A stretch of 64,000 nucleotides of DNA from Zongyangia hominis (GCF_014385095.1 NZ_JACRTC010000006.1:62001-126000); one strand, 5' to 3'; counted from the stretch's first letter, positions 54,443 through 63,086 are shown. Notes: a model not told the origin generated them from the letters alone. Translations and numbers: made by a program.

Positions 54443-55381
54443 ATGGCATTAGTAAATACAAAGGAAATGTTTAAAAAAGCTTATGACGGCGGATATGCTG
54501 TCGGCGCATTCAACGTCAACAACATGGAAATCGTTCAGGGCATCACCGAGGCCTGCCAGGAGCTGAAAGCTCCGGTGATTCTGCAGGTTTCCGCCGGCGC
54601 CCGCAAATATGCCAACCACACCTATCTGGTCAAACTGGTAGAGGCGGCTGTCAAAGAAAACCCCAACATTCCCATTGCTCTGCATCTGGACCACGGCTCT
54701 TCCTATGAGCTGTGCAAAGACTGCATCGACGGCGGCTTTACCTCCGTCATGATCGACGGTTCCCACCTTCCCTTTGACGAGAACGTGGAGCTGGCTCACA
54801 AGGTCGCGGAGTATGCCCACAAATACAACGTCACCGTTGAAGCAGAGCTCGGCCGTCTGGCCGGCATCGAAGACGCAGTCAACGTCAGCGCGGACGACGC
54901 TTCCTACACTAACCCCGCCGAAGTGCAGGAGTTTGTGGAGCGCACCGGCGTCGACTCCTTGGCCATCGCCATCGGCACCAGCCACGGCGCTTACAAGTTT
55001 AAACCCGGCCAGAAGCCCCAGCTGCGCTTTGACATCCTGGCAGAGGTCGGCAAGCGTCTGCCAGGCTTCCCCATCGTCCTTCACGGCGCTTCTTCGGTCA
55101 TCCCCGAGTTTGTGCAGATGATCAACCAGTACGGCGGCCAGATGCCCGACGCCATCGGCATCCCCGAGGACATGCTCCGCGAGGCGGCCAAGATGGCGGT
55201 GTGCAAGATCAACGTCGACTCCGACCTGCGTCTTGCCATGACCGGCACCATCCGCAAATACTTCGCTGAGAATCCCAGCCACTTTGACCCGCGGCAGTAT
55301 CTGGCTCCGGCCCGCACCGCGATCAAGGACATGGTGGCCCACAAGATTAACACCGTGCTCGGCTGCGCTGGCAAAGCATAA
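54443..55381 (+). CDS. fba: Class II fructose-bisphosphate aldolase
   Basis: Zinc-dependent aldolase of 312 residues for glycolysis and gluconeogenesis: FNVNNMEIVQGITEACQELKAPVILQVS, IALHLDHGSSYELCKDCID with the catalytic aspartate and a zinc histidine, VEAELGRLAG (zinc glutamate), AIGTSHGAYKFKPG and VLHGASSV with the other histidines. This is the short FbaA form of Firmicutes. AGGAGAG precedes ATG 54443. It stands alone between its promoter and terminator. Codon use is biased, as in the ribosomal protein genes. Confidence 0.97.
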   Translation: MALVNTKEMFKKAYDGGYAVGAFNVNNMEIVQGITEACQELKAPVILQVSAGARKYANHTYLVKLVEAAVKENPNIPIALHLDHGSSYELCKDCIDGGFTSVMIDGSHLPFDENVELAHKVAEYAHKYNVTVEAELGRLAGIEDAVNVSADDASYTNPAEVQEFVERTGVDSLAIAIGTSHGAYKFKPGQKPQLRFDILAEVGKRLPGFPIVLHGASSVIPEFVQMINQYGGQMPDAIGIPEDMLREAAKMAVCKINVDSDLRLAMTGTIRKYFAENPSHFDPRQYLAPARTAIKDMVAHKINTVLGCAGKA

Positions 55382-55400
55382 AAAAACATTTCTTAGAAAG

Positions 55401-55434
55401 AAAACCCGGCGGACAAAAGTCCGCCGGGTTTTTT
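55401..55434 (+). terminator. Terminator after fba
   Basis: AACCCGGCGGAC-AAAA-GTCCGCCGGGTT (55403-55430) with TTTT following. Confidence 0.95.
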
Positions 55435-55444
55435 ATTGAAAGAA

Positions 55445-55650
55445 CATTATGCAGGTTCATAGCGCGTCATCCCCCACCGGCAGGCGGCGGGCAGGACCCG
55501 CAGCCATATGGCGCTGTGGCTTTTTACGTAACATCAACGCGGGGACCGCGACAGTGGCTTCATTTAGGCTCATGGAGCATCGCGGACTTTGTGCGTCCCA
55601 TGCGTGTTTGTTTTCGCAGCCTCTTCCCCGGCATCCTGTACCGGTAGGCG
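55445..55650. repeat. Intergenic repeat, locus D
   Basis: Between two terminators. CCACCGGCAGGCGGCGGGCA at 55474 and TACCGGTAGGCGG at 55639 are the cores. The segments CGCAGCCATATGGCGCTGTGG, TTTTACGTAACAT and GTTTGTTTTCGCAGCCTCTT match the 230-bp unit of locus E, with many substitutions. Together with the two terminators it fills the 385-bp gap. Confidence 0.75.
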
Positions 55651-55688
55651 GCAGAAAGGCGGCCGTTATCAAACGGCCGCCTTTCTGA
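55651..55688 (-). terminator. Terminator after spoIIE
   Basis: AGAAAGGCGGCCGTT-ATCA-AACGGCCGCCTTTCT (55653-55686); symmetric. Confidence 0.8.
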
Positions 55689-55766
55689 ATAGAGGGGATG
55701 GAAGGGATCATGAACGCTTCGGTTCATGGGGGACTATCGAAAAATAGAAGTACACATTAGTTGGGG

Positions 55767-58094
55767 TCAGGACACCCGGGCAATCCGGGCGGCGATGACG
55801 GTGATGTCGTCGTCGTGGTCCTGGGGCTGGCGCTTTTTCGCCTGGGAGATGAGGCGCTGGGTCAGCGCCTCGGCGTCCTTGTTGCCGAAGGTCTCGATCT
55901 CGGCCTGAATCCAGTCTTCGTCGGGGACCAGACAGCCGTCGGACACCATGACCAGCATGTCGTTTTCCTTGAGGGTGACACTCTTCTTCTCAAAGCCCAC
56001 CCCCATCAGGATGCCCGCGGGCAGGGAAGAGCTCTCCACTTTGAGCACCTTGCTGCCTCGCTTGATAAAGGTGGGAGCCGCGCCCGCTTTCATAAACTGG
56101 GCGATGCCGGTAAATAAATCGATGGAAGCGATGTCCAGGGTGGCCAGCGACTCCTCGCCGGACTTGATGAGCAGGGAGGAATTGACGAGTTTGAGCGCCG
56201 CGTCGTAGTCGATGCCGGCTTTGAGCAGCTGGGAGATGAGTCCCGCCGCCATGGCGCCGTCCACAGCGGCCCGCTTGCCGCTGCCCATGCCGTCGCTGAT
56301 GATCAGATTGGCCCGGCCCTTGGTGTCCACAAAGCAGTCGCAGGCATCGCCGCAGACCTTGGCCTCCCCGGCATTGTGCTGGGCGATGGACCACTGGGCC
56401 ACAAAGTTGGGGCTCTCAATAAAGGTGAGCTTGATCATGTCGTCGGCCTCTTGAATGAGGGGGAAGTCAAACTCCCGTTCGCAGACTTCCGACAAATCCA
56501 TGGCCAAATTCTTCTTCGATATTTTATGCCGCTGCCGGTCCCGGATGGTGACCTCTGCCGTCACCCGGGAGAAGCGGTCCTCGTAACAGTTGACATACAG
56601 CGGCTCCAGCTCGTTTTTGCGTATGACCTCCGTGACGCTCTTGACCAGCTCCCCGTCGATGTTGCGGATGTCGTCCATCTCAGAGGCCATGGCGTCGAGC
56701 ATCATGGACACACCCTCAAACTGGTCGGTGACCACACCCCGAATCTGGGTTACCTTCCGGCCGGCCGCCGCCTCGGTGAGGAAGGCCGTGTAATTCTGAT
56801 TGATTTCCTCCACCAGCTGGTCGGCCTTGCAGCAGCGCTTGACCATATATTCGGGAATGTCCTCCTTGGTCACCCGGCCCTTCTCTTTGAGGACGAGGAC
56901 CATGTCGTTAAAGGCGTTGATGGTATCGGTGTATCCGGTCTCGTAGCAAAACGCGTTGAGGCCGCAGTGGGCGCAGACCTTGTCGGCCGCCCGGTTGTAA
57001 ACGCAGCTGATGTCGCTGGCACTAATTTTGGTCAGCTTGTCCGACACCGCCCGGGTGGTGTCGGCGATGCCGGTGAGGGCGGTGGAGGCAAAGCGGAGCC
57101 TGCCCGCCACAATGTTCTTGACGTCCATCAGGCGGTTGGGATCCACCGCGGGGCTCGCCAGCTCCCGGACCGAGGCAAAGGAGGAAGCGGGCAGGAACAT
57201 AAAGAGAACGGTGGCGCCGAACACCTCATAGAGGGAGGAGTAGACATTGAAGCCCGCGCCGGATACTAAGGCGCTGACGGCGTTGACTACGATAAAGATG
57301 CCGCAGGAGGCCACCCGTCCAAAGGAGGCGAAGACGCCCGCCAACAGGCCTCCCAGACCGTAGGACATGACCAGATGCCCGTACTGCTGGCTGATGAGCC
57401 CCATAGCGACGCCGGTGGAAATACCGGTGACCGCGCCCCCCGAAGCTCCCAGGGAGAAGGCGGAAACCAGGGTGACCAATACGCAGACCATCCGTCCGAT
57501 GGAAAACCCGCCGATCTGCATGGAGCCCAGCGCCATGAGCAGGATGCCCATCGAAATCATGAGGCAGGGGGCGCTGGCACTGTAAAAGTCTTTGAGGCTC
57601 TTGGAGGAGGCCACCAGGTCCAGCGCTTTCATCAAAAAGTAGGTGGAACCGGCGGCCAGAGCGCCCTCGGCAAAGGCCATGATCATGGAGAACAGGTCCA
57701 GCCCCGGCATGGAGAGCACATTGGTGACAAAGAGGGCCGCGAAGGCCACCACACAGGAGAAGACCGCGCTGCGCCGCAGGGTCTTAATCTTGCTCAGTGT
57801 CCAGCGGGCGCCGATGACGATGAGGACCGCCACCACGTACTTCATGCTGGATGGGCTGGTGATGGGGACTAGATACCCAATCAGCGTCCCGGCAAAGGCG
57901 GCCACCGCGTAGTCGTAAGTCATGGCGGCGGCGAAGGCCACCCCGAAGGGCGCGATGGATTCGATCATCACCGAGTTTGCGAAGACATAGCCCAAAAGAG
58001 CCGTCATTAAAAAGAGGAACACCGCCCGGTGCTCTTTGAGGAAGTCGGAGACGCGTCCCGAAACGCCCCCGGCTGTGATGGATGCATTTTTCAT
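55767..58094 (-). CDS. spoIIE: Stage II sporulation protein E
   Basis: A 775-residue protein phosphatase of the PP2C/SpoIIE type that dephosphorylates SpoIIAA and so activates sigma F in the forespore, and also helps the asymmetric septum. It has about ten N-terminal membrane helices (residues 20-330), a cytoplasmic linker with a CAHCGLNAFCYETGY cysteine cluster, and a C-terminal PP2C domain with DGMGSGKRAAVDG, ATLDIASIDLFTGIAQFMKAGAAPTFIKR and MVSDGCLVPDEDW; DHDDDITVIAARI closes it. GGGGAGGGCG precedes ATG 58094. Confidence 0.95.
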   Translation of the reverse strand: MKNASITAGGVSGRVSDFLKEHRAVFLFLMTALLGYVFANSVMIESIAPFGVAFAAAMTYDYAVAAFAGTLIGYLVPITSPSSMKYVVAVLIVIGARWTLSKIKTLRRSAVFSCVVAFAALFVTNVLSMPGLDLFSMIMAFAEGALAAGSTYFLMKALDLVASSKSLKDFYSASAPCLMISMGILLMALGSMQIGGFSIGRMVCVLVTLVSAFSLGASGGAVTGISTGVAMGLISQQYGHLVMSYGLGGLLAGVFASFGRVASCGIFIVVNAVSALVSGAGFNVYSSLYEVFGATVLFMFLPASSFASVRELASPAVDPNRLMDVKNIVAGRLRFASTALTGIADTTRAVSDKLTKISASDISCVYNRAADKVCAHCGLNAFCYETGYTDTINAFNDMVLVLKEKGRVTKEDIPEYMVKRCCKADQLVEEINQNYTAFLTEAAAGRKVTQIRGVVTDQFEGVSMMLDAMASEMDDIRNIDGELVKSVTEVIRKNELEPLYVNCYEDRFSRVTAEVTIRDRQRHKISKKNLAMDLSEVCEREFDFPLIQEADDMIKLTFIESPNFVAQWSIAQHNAGEAKVCGDACDCFVDTKGRANLIISDGMGSGKRAAVDGAMAAGLISQLLKAGIDYDAALKLVNSSLLIKSGEESLATLDIASIDLFTGIAQFMKAGAAPTFIKRGSKVLKVESSSLPAGILMGVGFEKKSVTLKENDMLVMVSDGCLVPDEDWIQAEIETFGNKDAEALTQRLISQAKKRQPQDHDDDITVIAARIARVS

Positions 58095-58176
58095 TCTTTC
58101 GCCCTCCCCATCCGGTTCTATTCTAAAAAATGGTTTCATAGAATGGTAGAATTGTAAATTATTTCCTTTTGTCCAC

Positions 58177-58209
58177 ATTATAGCCTGTCCCCGCAAAAAA
58201 GGATGTCAG
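58177..58209 (-). promoter_or_regulatory. spoIIE promoter with 21-bp spacer
   Basis: Minus strand CTGACA (58204-58209), 21-bp spacer, TATAAT (58177-58182). B. subtilis spoIIE and spoIIG promoters, activated by Spo0A, have spacers of this unusual length. TTTGTC words upstream at 58225-58230 and 58233-58238 partly match the 0A box. Confidence 0.55.
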
Positions 58210-58320
58210 AATCGGACCGATTATTTTGTCTGTTTGTCTCATTTCCACTCTTCCCGAGGCCGGTTTTTGTCTTTTTCACTGAGAATCAACCCCTCCCGGG
58301 GATTTTTGCGAAAGATTTCC

Positions 58321-58349
58321 TTTTCACCGGCGCTTTATTGTGATAAAAT
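58321..58349 (+). promoter_or_regulatory. Probable promoter of the aminotransferase gene
   Basis: TTTTCA (58321-58326), 17 bp, TAAAAT (58344-58349). The rest of the 303-bp divergent gap is accounted for by the spoIIE promoter. Confidence 0.45.
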
Positions 58350-58397
58350 AAACAGCATACAAAGACATCAGAGCCATCATGGAAAGGAAGAGATGAA

Positions 58398-59585
58398 GTG
58401 AACTATACATTCTCTGATAAAATGGAGGCTTTGCAGCCCTCGGCCATCCGGGAAATCCTCAAAGCCACCGCCGACCCCAAAATCATTTCCTTTGCGGCGG
58501 GCAATCCGGCGCCGGAGGCTTTCCCCTGTGAAGCCATTGAAAAAATCACCGCCGAAATTCTGACCAAGAACCCCATCGGCGCGCTGCAGTATTCCATCTC
58601 GGAGGGCTACCCCCCTCTGCGGGACGCGCTCAGAGAGTTGTGCCGCACCCGCTACGGCGTCATCGGAGAAAATGACGATCTCATCATCGTATCGGGCGCC
58701 CAGCAGGGCATCGACCTGGTCTGCAAGTGCCTGTGCAACGAGGGAGACACCATCATCGTGGAGGCCCCCAGCTTTGTGGGCGCGCTCAACACCATGCGTT
58801 CCTACAATGCCAACCTGGTGGGCGTGGAGATGGACGACGACGGCATCAACATTGAAAAGCTGGAGGAGGCCCTCAAGACAAGCCCCAATGTGAAGTTAAT
58901 GTACCTCATCCCCAACTTCCAGAATCCCTCCGGCATCACCATGAGCTATGAAAAGAGAAAAGCGGTCTATGAGCTAGCCAAGCAGTACGGCGTCATCATC
59001 CTGGAAGACAACCCCTACGGCGATCTGCGCTTCCGGGGCGAGACCATCCCCTCCATCAAGACCCTGGACACCGACGGCCTGGTGGTCTACTGCGGCTCCT
59101 TCTCCAAGGTGCTCTCCCCCGGACTGCGGGTGGGCTACTTAGTGGCGGACAAGGGGCTCATGGGCAAGATTGTCGTGGCCAAGCAGTGCACCGACGTCCA
59201 CACCACCATCCTCAGCCAGATGATCTGCGAGCGGTTCTTGGCCGAGTACGACTTCGAAGAACATGTACAGGGCCTGCGGGACATCTACCGCAAGAAATGC
59301 GCCCTGATGATTTCGGAAATTGATCAGAACTTCAGCCCCAACGTGGCCCACACCGATCCCGACGGCGGACTCTTCCTCTGGTGCACCCTGCCCGAGGGCA
59401 GCGATATGCCCGGCTTCTGCAAGCGGGCGGTGGAGCACGGCGTGGCCATGGTGCCCGGTAACGCCTTCACCGCCAAGGCATCTGACCCCACCTTCTCCTT
59501 CCGCATGAACTTCTCCACCCCCACCGACGAGAAAATCGTGGAGGGCTGTCGGATTCTGGGCCAGCTGACCAAAGAAATGTTCTAA
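58398..59585 (+). CDS. PLP-dependent aminotransferase, class I/II
   Basis: Fold-type I aminotransferase of 395 residues: ISFAAGNPAPEAFP, YSISEGYPPLRDALRE, ILEDNPYGDLRF, and the PLP-lysine in CGSFSKVLSPGLRVGY. The closing RMNFSTPTDEKIVEG is like LysN/2-aminoadipate and MocR-free aromatic aminotransferases. The amino acid substrate is not clear. GTG 58398 with AAGGAAG upstream is the start. trpS follows after 15 bp, so they form an operon, which hints at aromatic amino acids, but only weakly. Confidence 0.88.
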   Translation: MNYTFSDKMEALQPSAIREILKATADPKIISFAAGNPAPEAFPCEAIEKITAEILTKNPIGALQYSISEGYPPLRDALRELCRTRYGVIGENDDLIIVSGAQQGIDLVCKCLCNEGDTIIVEAPSFVGALNTMRSYNANLVGVEMDDDGINIEKLEEALKTSPNVKLMYLIPNFQNPSGITMSYEKRKAVYELAKQYGVIILEDNPYGDLRFRGETIPSIKTLDTDGLVVYCGSFSKVLSPGLRVGYLVADKGLMGKIVVAKQCTDVHTTILSQMICERFLAEYDFEEHVQGLRDIYRKKCALMISEIDQNFSPNVAHTDPDGGLFLWCTLPEGSDMPGFCKRAVEHGVAMVPGNAFTAKASDPTFSFRMNFSTPTDEKIVEGCRILGQLTKEMF

Positions 59586-59600
59586 AAGGAGCTTTGAGCC

Positions 59601-60629
59601 ATGAGTGAAACCATCCAGCCGGTGCAGGAAAACAAACCGGCGCGCAAAAAGGTGATCTTTTCGGGCATCCAGCCCACCGGCGTCATGACGCTGGGCAACT
59701 ACCTGGGCGCCATCAAAAACTGGGTGACCCTACAAGAGGAATATCACTGTGTCTATTCCATCGTCAATATGCACGCCATCACCGTGCGGCAGGACCCGCA
59801 GAAGCTCCGGCAGAACACTCTGGAAGCCTATGCCCTCATCCTGGCCTGCGGCATCGACCCAGAAAAATCCATCGCCTTCATCCAAAGCCATGTGAAGACC
59901 CACGCGGAGCTGACCTGGGTGCTCAACTGCTTCACCCAGTTCGGCGAGCTTTCCCGCATGACCCAGTTTAAGGACAAATCCGCCCGGTACGCCGACAACA
60001 TCAACGCCGGCCTCTTCGACTATCCGGTACTGATGGCGGCGGACATTCTCCTTTATCAGGCGGATTTGGTGCCGGTGGGCATCGACCAAAAGCAGCATCT
60101 GGAGCTGAGCCGGGACATCGCCCAGCGCTTTAACGGCGTCTACGGCAACGTCTTCACCGTCCCCGACGCCTACATCCCCAAGGCGGGGGCCAAGATCATG
60201 TCCCTCTCCGAACCCACCAAAAAGATGTCCAAGTCGGACTCCAATCCAAACGCCTTCATCTCCATTCTCGATAAGCCTGAACAGATCATCAAGAAGTTTA
60301 AACGGGCGGTCACCGATTCAGAGATGGAAGTGGCCTACCGGGAGGGCAAGGACGGCATCAACAACCTGATGACCATTTACAGCGTGGTCACCGGCAAGAG
60401 CTTCGACGAAATCCAGAACGAATTTGCCGGGAAGGGCTACGGGGACTTCAAGGTGGCCGTCGGCGAGGCGGTGGCCGAACATCTGCGCCCGGTGCGGGAA
60501 AAGTTCGACGCTCTCATCAAAGACAAAGCCTATCTGGAAGAGTGCTACGCCAAGGGAGCGGAACGAGCCCTCGCCATCTCCCAGCGGACGCTGGACAAAG
60601 TCTATAAAAAGGTCGGCTTCCTCAAATAA
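59601..60629 (+). CDS. trpS: Tryptophanyl-tRNA synthetase
   Basis: Class I synthetase of 342 residues that charges tRNA-Trp. The HIGH-equivalent is IQPTGVMTLGNYLGA near residues 21-35; the KMSKS motif is KKMSKSDSNPNA near residue 213; VGIDQKQHLELSRDIAQRFN is also typical. It has a 15-residue N-terminal extension. It is co-transcribed with the aminotransferase and ends in a strong terminator at 60686. Confidence 0.97.
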   Translation: MSETIQPVQENKPARKKVIFSGIQPTGVMTLGNYLGAIKNWVTLQEEYHCVYSIVNMHAITVRQDPQKLRQNTLEAYALILACGIDPEKSIAFIQSHVKTHAELTWVLNCFTQFGELSRMTQFKDKSARYADNINAGLFDYPVLMAADILLYQADLVPVGIDQKQHLELSRDIAQRFNGVYGNVFTVPDAYIPKAGAKIMSLSEPTKKMSKSDSNPNAFISILDKPEQIIKKFKRAVTDSEMEVAYREGKDGINNLMTIYSVVTGKSFDEIQNEFAGKGYGDFKVAVGEAVAEHLRPVREKFDALIKDKAYLEECYAKGAERALAISQRTLDKVYKKVGFLK

Positions 60630-60685
60630 GCCGGCTTTCCGCGGATGGCCCCCTTTTCGGGGTGCACAGAAATATATCGCAAAGG

Positions 60686-60723
60686 AAAGAGGTTCCCTGC
60701 CCATCGGCAGGGAACCTCTTTTG
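60686..60723 (+). terminator. Terminator after trpS
   Basis: AAAGAGGTTCCCTGC (60686-60700) pairs with GCAGGGAACCTCTTT (60707-60721) around a six-base loop. Confidence 0.9.
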
Positions 60724-60736
60724 GTTGCAGATTTTC

Positions 60737-61337
60737 TTGCAACGCGGGCATCGCATTCACGGTCAACACGGGCCCAGTGCGTGTCCTTCCCCACCAGCAA
60801 GCAGCTATAACGCGGGCACCGCACCATACGGTCAACATGGGCCCATTGTGCGTCCTCCTCCACCGGCAGGTGGGCGGGCAGGGCCCGCGGCCATATCGCG
60901 TTTGGGCTTTCCACGTAACATGATCTCGGCGCCGCGGCGGCGGTACCATTCTAGATCGTGCCGCGCCATAGACTTTGCGCGTCCCATGTATATTTGTTTT
61001 CGCAGCCTCTTCCCTGGCATCCCCCGGCAAGCAGCTGTAACGCGGGCACCGCACCATACGGTCAACACGGGCCCATTGCGCGTCCTCCTCCACCGGCAGG
61101 TGGGCGGGCAGGGCCCGCGGCCATATCGCGTTTGGGCTTTCCACGTAACATGATCTCGGCGCCGCGGCGGCGGTACCATTCTAGATCGTGCCGCGCCATA
61201 GACTTTGCGCGTCCCATGTATATTTGTTTTCGCAGCCTCTTCCCTGGCATCCCCCGGCAAGCAGCTGTAACGCGGGCACCGCACCATACGGTCAACACGG
61301 GCCCATTGCGCGTCCTCCTCCACCGGCAGGTGGCGGT
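60737..61337. repeat. Intergenic repeat array, locus E, with 230-bp tandem units
   Basis: Two nearly identical units, 60798-61027 and 61028-61257, differ at only a few bases, and a third partial copy runs from 61258 to about 61333. A partial, diverged copy of the CGCGGGCA...GGTCAACACGGGCCC segment precedes them at 60737-60797. Each unit has CCACCGGCAGGTGGGCGGGC, which can form two hairpins (CCACC-GGCA-GGTGG and GCGGGCAGGGCCCGC), then CCATATCGCGTTTGGGCTTTCC, ending CCCCCGG. It fills the 714-bp gap between trpS and spmB. Confidence 0.9.
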
Positions 61338-61343
61338 AGGTTG

Positions 61344-61856
61344 TCAGTGGAGCATGAGCTGGACGGTGAGGGCGCTCATCAAAAACCCGGTCAGGTCGCC
61401 GGTGAGGGAGCTGACCAGGGTGTGGCGGGTCCGGCTGACCTTGGTCACGCCGTAATAGACGGCGATGGTGTAAAAGGTGGTCTCGGTGGAGCCCTGCATG
61501 ACGCTGGCCACCTGACCGATGAGGCTGTCGGGGCCGTAGGTTTTCAGAATGTCCTGGAAGACCGCCAGGGCGCCGGAGCCGGAGATGGGCCGCACGATGG
61601 CCAAGGGCACCACTTCGGGGGGCACTTGGGCAAGACTGGCCACGGGACGCAGGGCCGCGGTGAGCATGTCGAGGGCCCCGGACGCCTTAAACATACCGAT
61701 GGCGGTCATCAGGCCAATCAGGGCGGGCAGCACGGTGGCAGCGGTGCCAAAGCCCTCCTTGGCCCCTTCGATGAAGACGTCGAACACCTTAACGCCCCGA
61801 ATGAGAGCATAGACGATGATGATGACAATAACTGCGGGAATGATGTAATCGCTCAG
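61344..61856 (-). CDS. spmB: Spore maturation protein B
   Basis: A 170-residue membrane protein of the nucleoside-recognition (Gate) fold, required with SpmA for dehydration of the spore core in Bacillus. FDVFIEGAKEGFGTAATVLPALIGLMTAIGMFKASGALDML and VRPISGSGALAVFQDILKTYGPDSLIG are typical. An ATG lies only at 61787, which would lack the first membrane helix. In frame and upstream, a CTG at 61856 with AAGGAGG 8 bp before it gives the family length (LSDYIIPAVIVIIIVYALIRGVKV), so CTG is the likely start. The stop lies 10 bp from repeat locus E. Confidence 0.88.
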   Translation of the reverse strand: MSDYIIPAVIVIIIVYALIRGVKVFDVFIEGAKEGFGTAATVLPALIGLMTAIGMFKASGALDMLTAALRPVASLAQVPPEVVPLAIVRPISGSGALAVFQDILKTYGPDSLIGQVASVMQGSTETTFYTIAVYYGVTKVSRTRHTLVSSLTGDLTGFLMSALTVQLMLH

Positions 61857-61873
61857 AGCCGCTCCCTCCTTCC

Positions 61874-62518
61874 TTAGGCCGCGCCTTTGAGATGCACGAT
61901 CTTTTTCTTTTCTCCCTTTCCCTGCTGAGGACGGCCCTTGGGACGGGTAAACATGCCGAAAAACCGGGCGGCCAGCAGTGCCACCACAATGGAGGAAAGC
62001 GACGTCACCCAGACGGCGGGCAGAATATCCAGCGGCGCTTTAGCCCCCATCTCCAAACGAAGCGCCGCAATGGTGGTGGGAATGAGCTGGAGAGAGGCGG
62101 TGTTGAGGACCACAAAGGTGACCATGTGATCGCTGGCCATGGTTTTGTCCGGCGAGAGCTTTTCCAATTCCCGCATAGCCGCCATGCCAAGGGGAGTGGC
62201 CGCGTTGCCAAGGCCCAAGAGGTTGGCCGCCATGTTCATACAGATGGCCTTGGCCGCCTTGGACTTTTGATCCAAGCCCTTAAAGATGTGCTTGTTGATA
62301 GGGGAAAAGAGCTTGGCCAGGCCGTCGGTGATTCTGCATTCGTCCGCCACCTTCATGAGCCCGCTCCACAGACACATGGTTCCCAGCAGGGTAATGACCA
62401 GTTTAACCGCCTCCGAACAGGAGCTGATCGCCGCCTGGGAAACTTGTGGCATCCGCCCTGTCAGCGCCCCAAAGAGAAAAGATAAGCCTATCATGACACA
62501 AAATATCCAGGTCATCAT
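61874..62518 (-). CDS. spmA: Spore maturation protein A
   Basis: A 214-residue membrane protein, partner of SpmB: FCVMIGLSFLFGALTGRM, SCSEAVKLVITLLGTMCLWSGLMKVADE, ANLLGLGNAATPLGMAAMRELEKLSP and MVTFVVLNTASLQLIPTTIAALR. The C-terminus is basic and soluble. ATG 62518 is preceded by a GGGGGG-type site. It lies 17 bp upstream of spmB and forms an operon with it; a sporulation sigma factor promoter is not obvious upstream. Confidence 0.95.
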   Translation of the reverse strand: MMTWIFCVMIGLSFLFGALTGRMPQVSQAAISSCSEAVKLVITLLGTMCLWSGLMKVADECRITDGLAKLFSPINKHIFKGLDQKSKAAKAICMNMAANLLGLGNAATPLGMAAMRELEKLSPDKTMASDHMVTFVVLNTASLQLIPTTIAALRLEMGAKAPLDILPAVWVTSLSSIVVALLAARFFGMFTRPKGRPQQGKGEKKKIVHLKGAA

Positions 62519-62656
62519 GATAATTACCCCCCATATGTAGGAATTTTTCTTTTATTTTTATAAGTTTTGTCCAAAAACTGTCCCGTCTTTCTTTCATCTA
62601 CAATGCAGTTGTATGAACAACAATCAGAACTTTTTCAAAAAAAACGTTGTAATTAT

Positions 62657-62685
62657 TTGACAATTTTACAAAAATCAGCTATATT
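62657..62685 (+). promoter_or_regulatory. Promoter of the AbrB-family gene
   Basis: TTGACA at 62657-62662, 17-bp spacer, TATATT at 62680-62685. Confidence 0.8.
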
Positions 62686-62751
62686 TAAGAGGCAGGCAAT
62701 GCAAAAAATATCGAAATCGGCGTATTCTATGTCTAAAGGGAGGTATTTGCA

Positions 62752-62991
62752 ATGAAATCAACCGGTATTGTACGTAAGGTTGACGAACTGGGTCGAATTG
62801 TTCTGCCCATCGAGCTCCGCAGAACACTGGACATCAACGAAAGAGACGCACTTGAAATTTATGTGGACACCAACCAAATTATTCTCAAAAAGTATGAACC
62901 CGCGTGTATCTTCTGCAACAATGCTAGCGATGTTGTCACCTTTAAAGGTAAAAACATCTGCAAAAGCTGTCTGGCCGAACTGAAAAAATAA
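62752..62991 (+). CDS. AbrB-family regulator with zinc-ribbon tail
   Basis: A 79-residue DNA-binding protein. Residues 1-48 form the AbrB/SpoVT swapped-hairpin domain: STGIVRKVDELGRIVLPIELRRTLDINERDALEIYVD. The C-terminal 30 residues contain two CxxC pairs (CIFC and CKSC), a zinc-ribbon-like tail rather than the usual AbrB multimerisation helix. AbrB-type proteins act as transition-state regulators. GGGAGG precedes the ATG and a consensus promoter lies upstream. It is followed by a terminator at 63054. Confidence 0.9.
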   Translation: MKSTGIVRKVDELGRIVLPIELRRTLDINERDALEIYVDTNQIILKKYEPACIFCNNASDVVTFKGKNICKSCLAELKK

Positions 62992-63051
62992 TTCGGTCCT
63001 TGTCTTTCTTCCCTTTGTATGATGGACAGAGGGATTCATTTTCGTCAATGC

Positions 63052-63086
63052 AAAAAGGCCCCCTTCCAAACGAAGGGGGCCTTTCC
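63052..63086. terminator. Bidirectional terminator
   Basis: AAAGGCCCCCTTC-CAAAC-GAAGGGGGCCTTT (63054-63084), between convergent genes. Confidence 0.85.

Noticed and set aside
60662..61455. Open frames of up to about 180 codons across the repeat array
   Set aside because: They repeat the same peptide because the DNA repeats; no start signals. Treated as non-coding.
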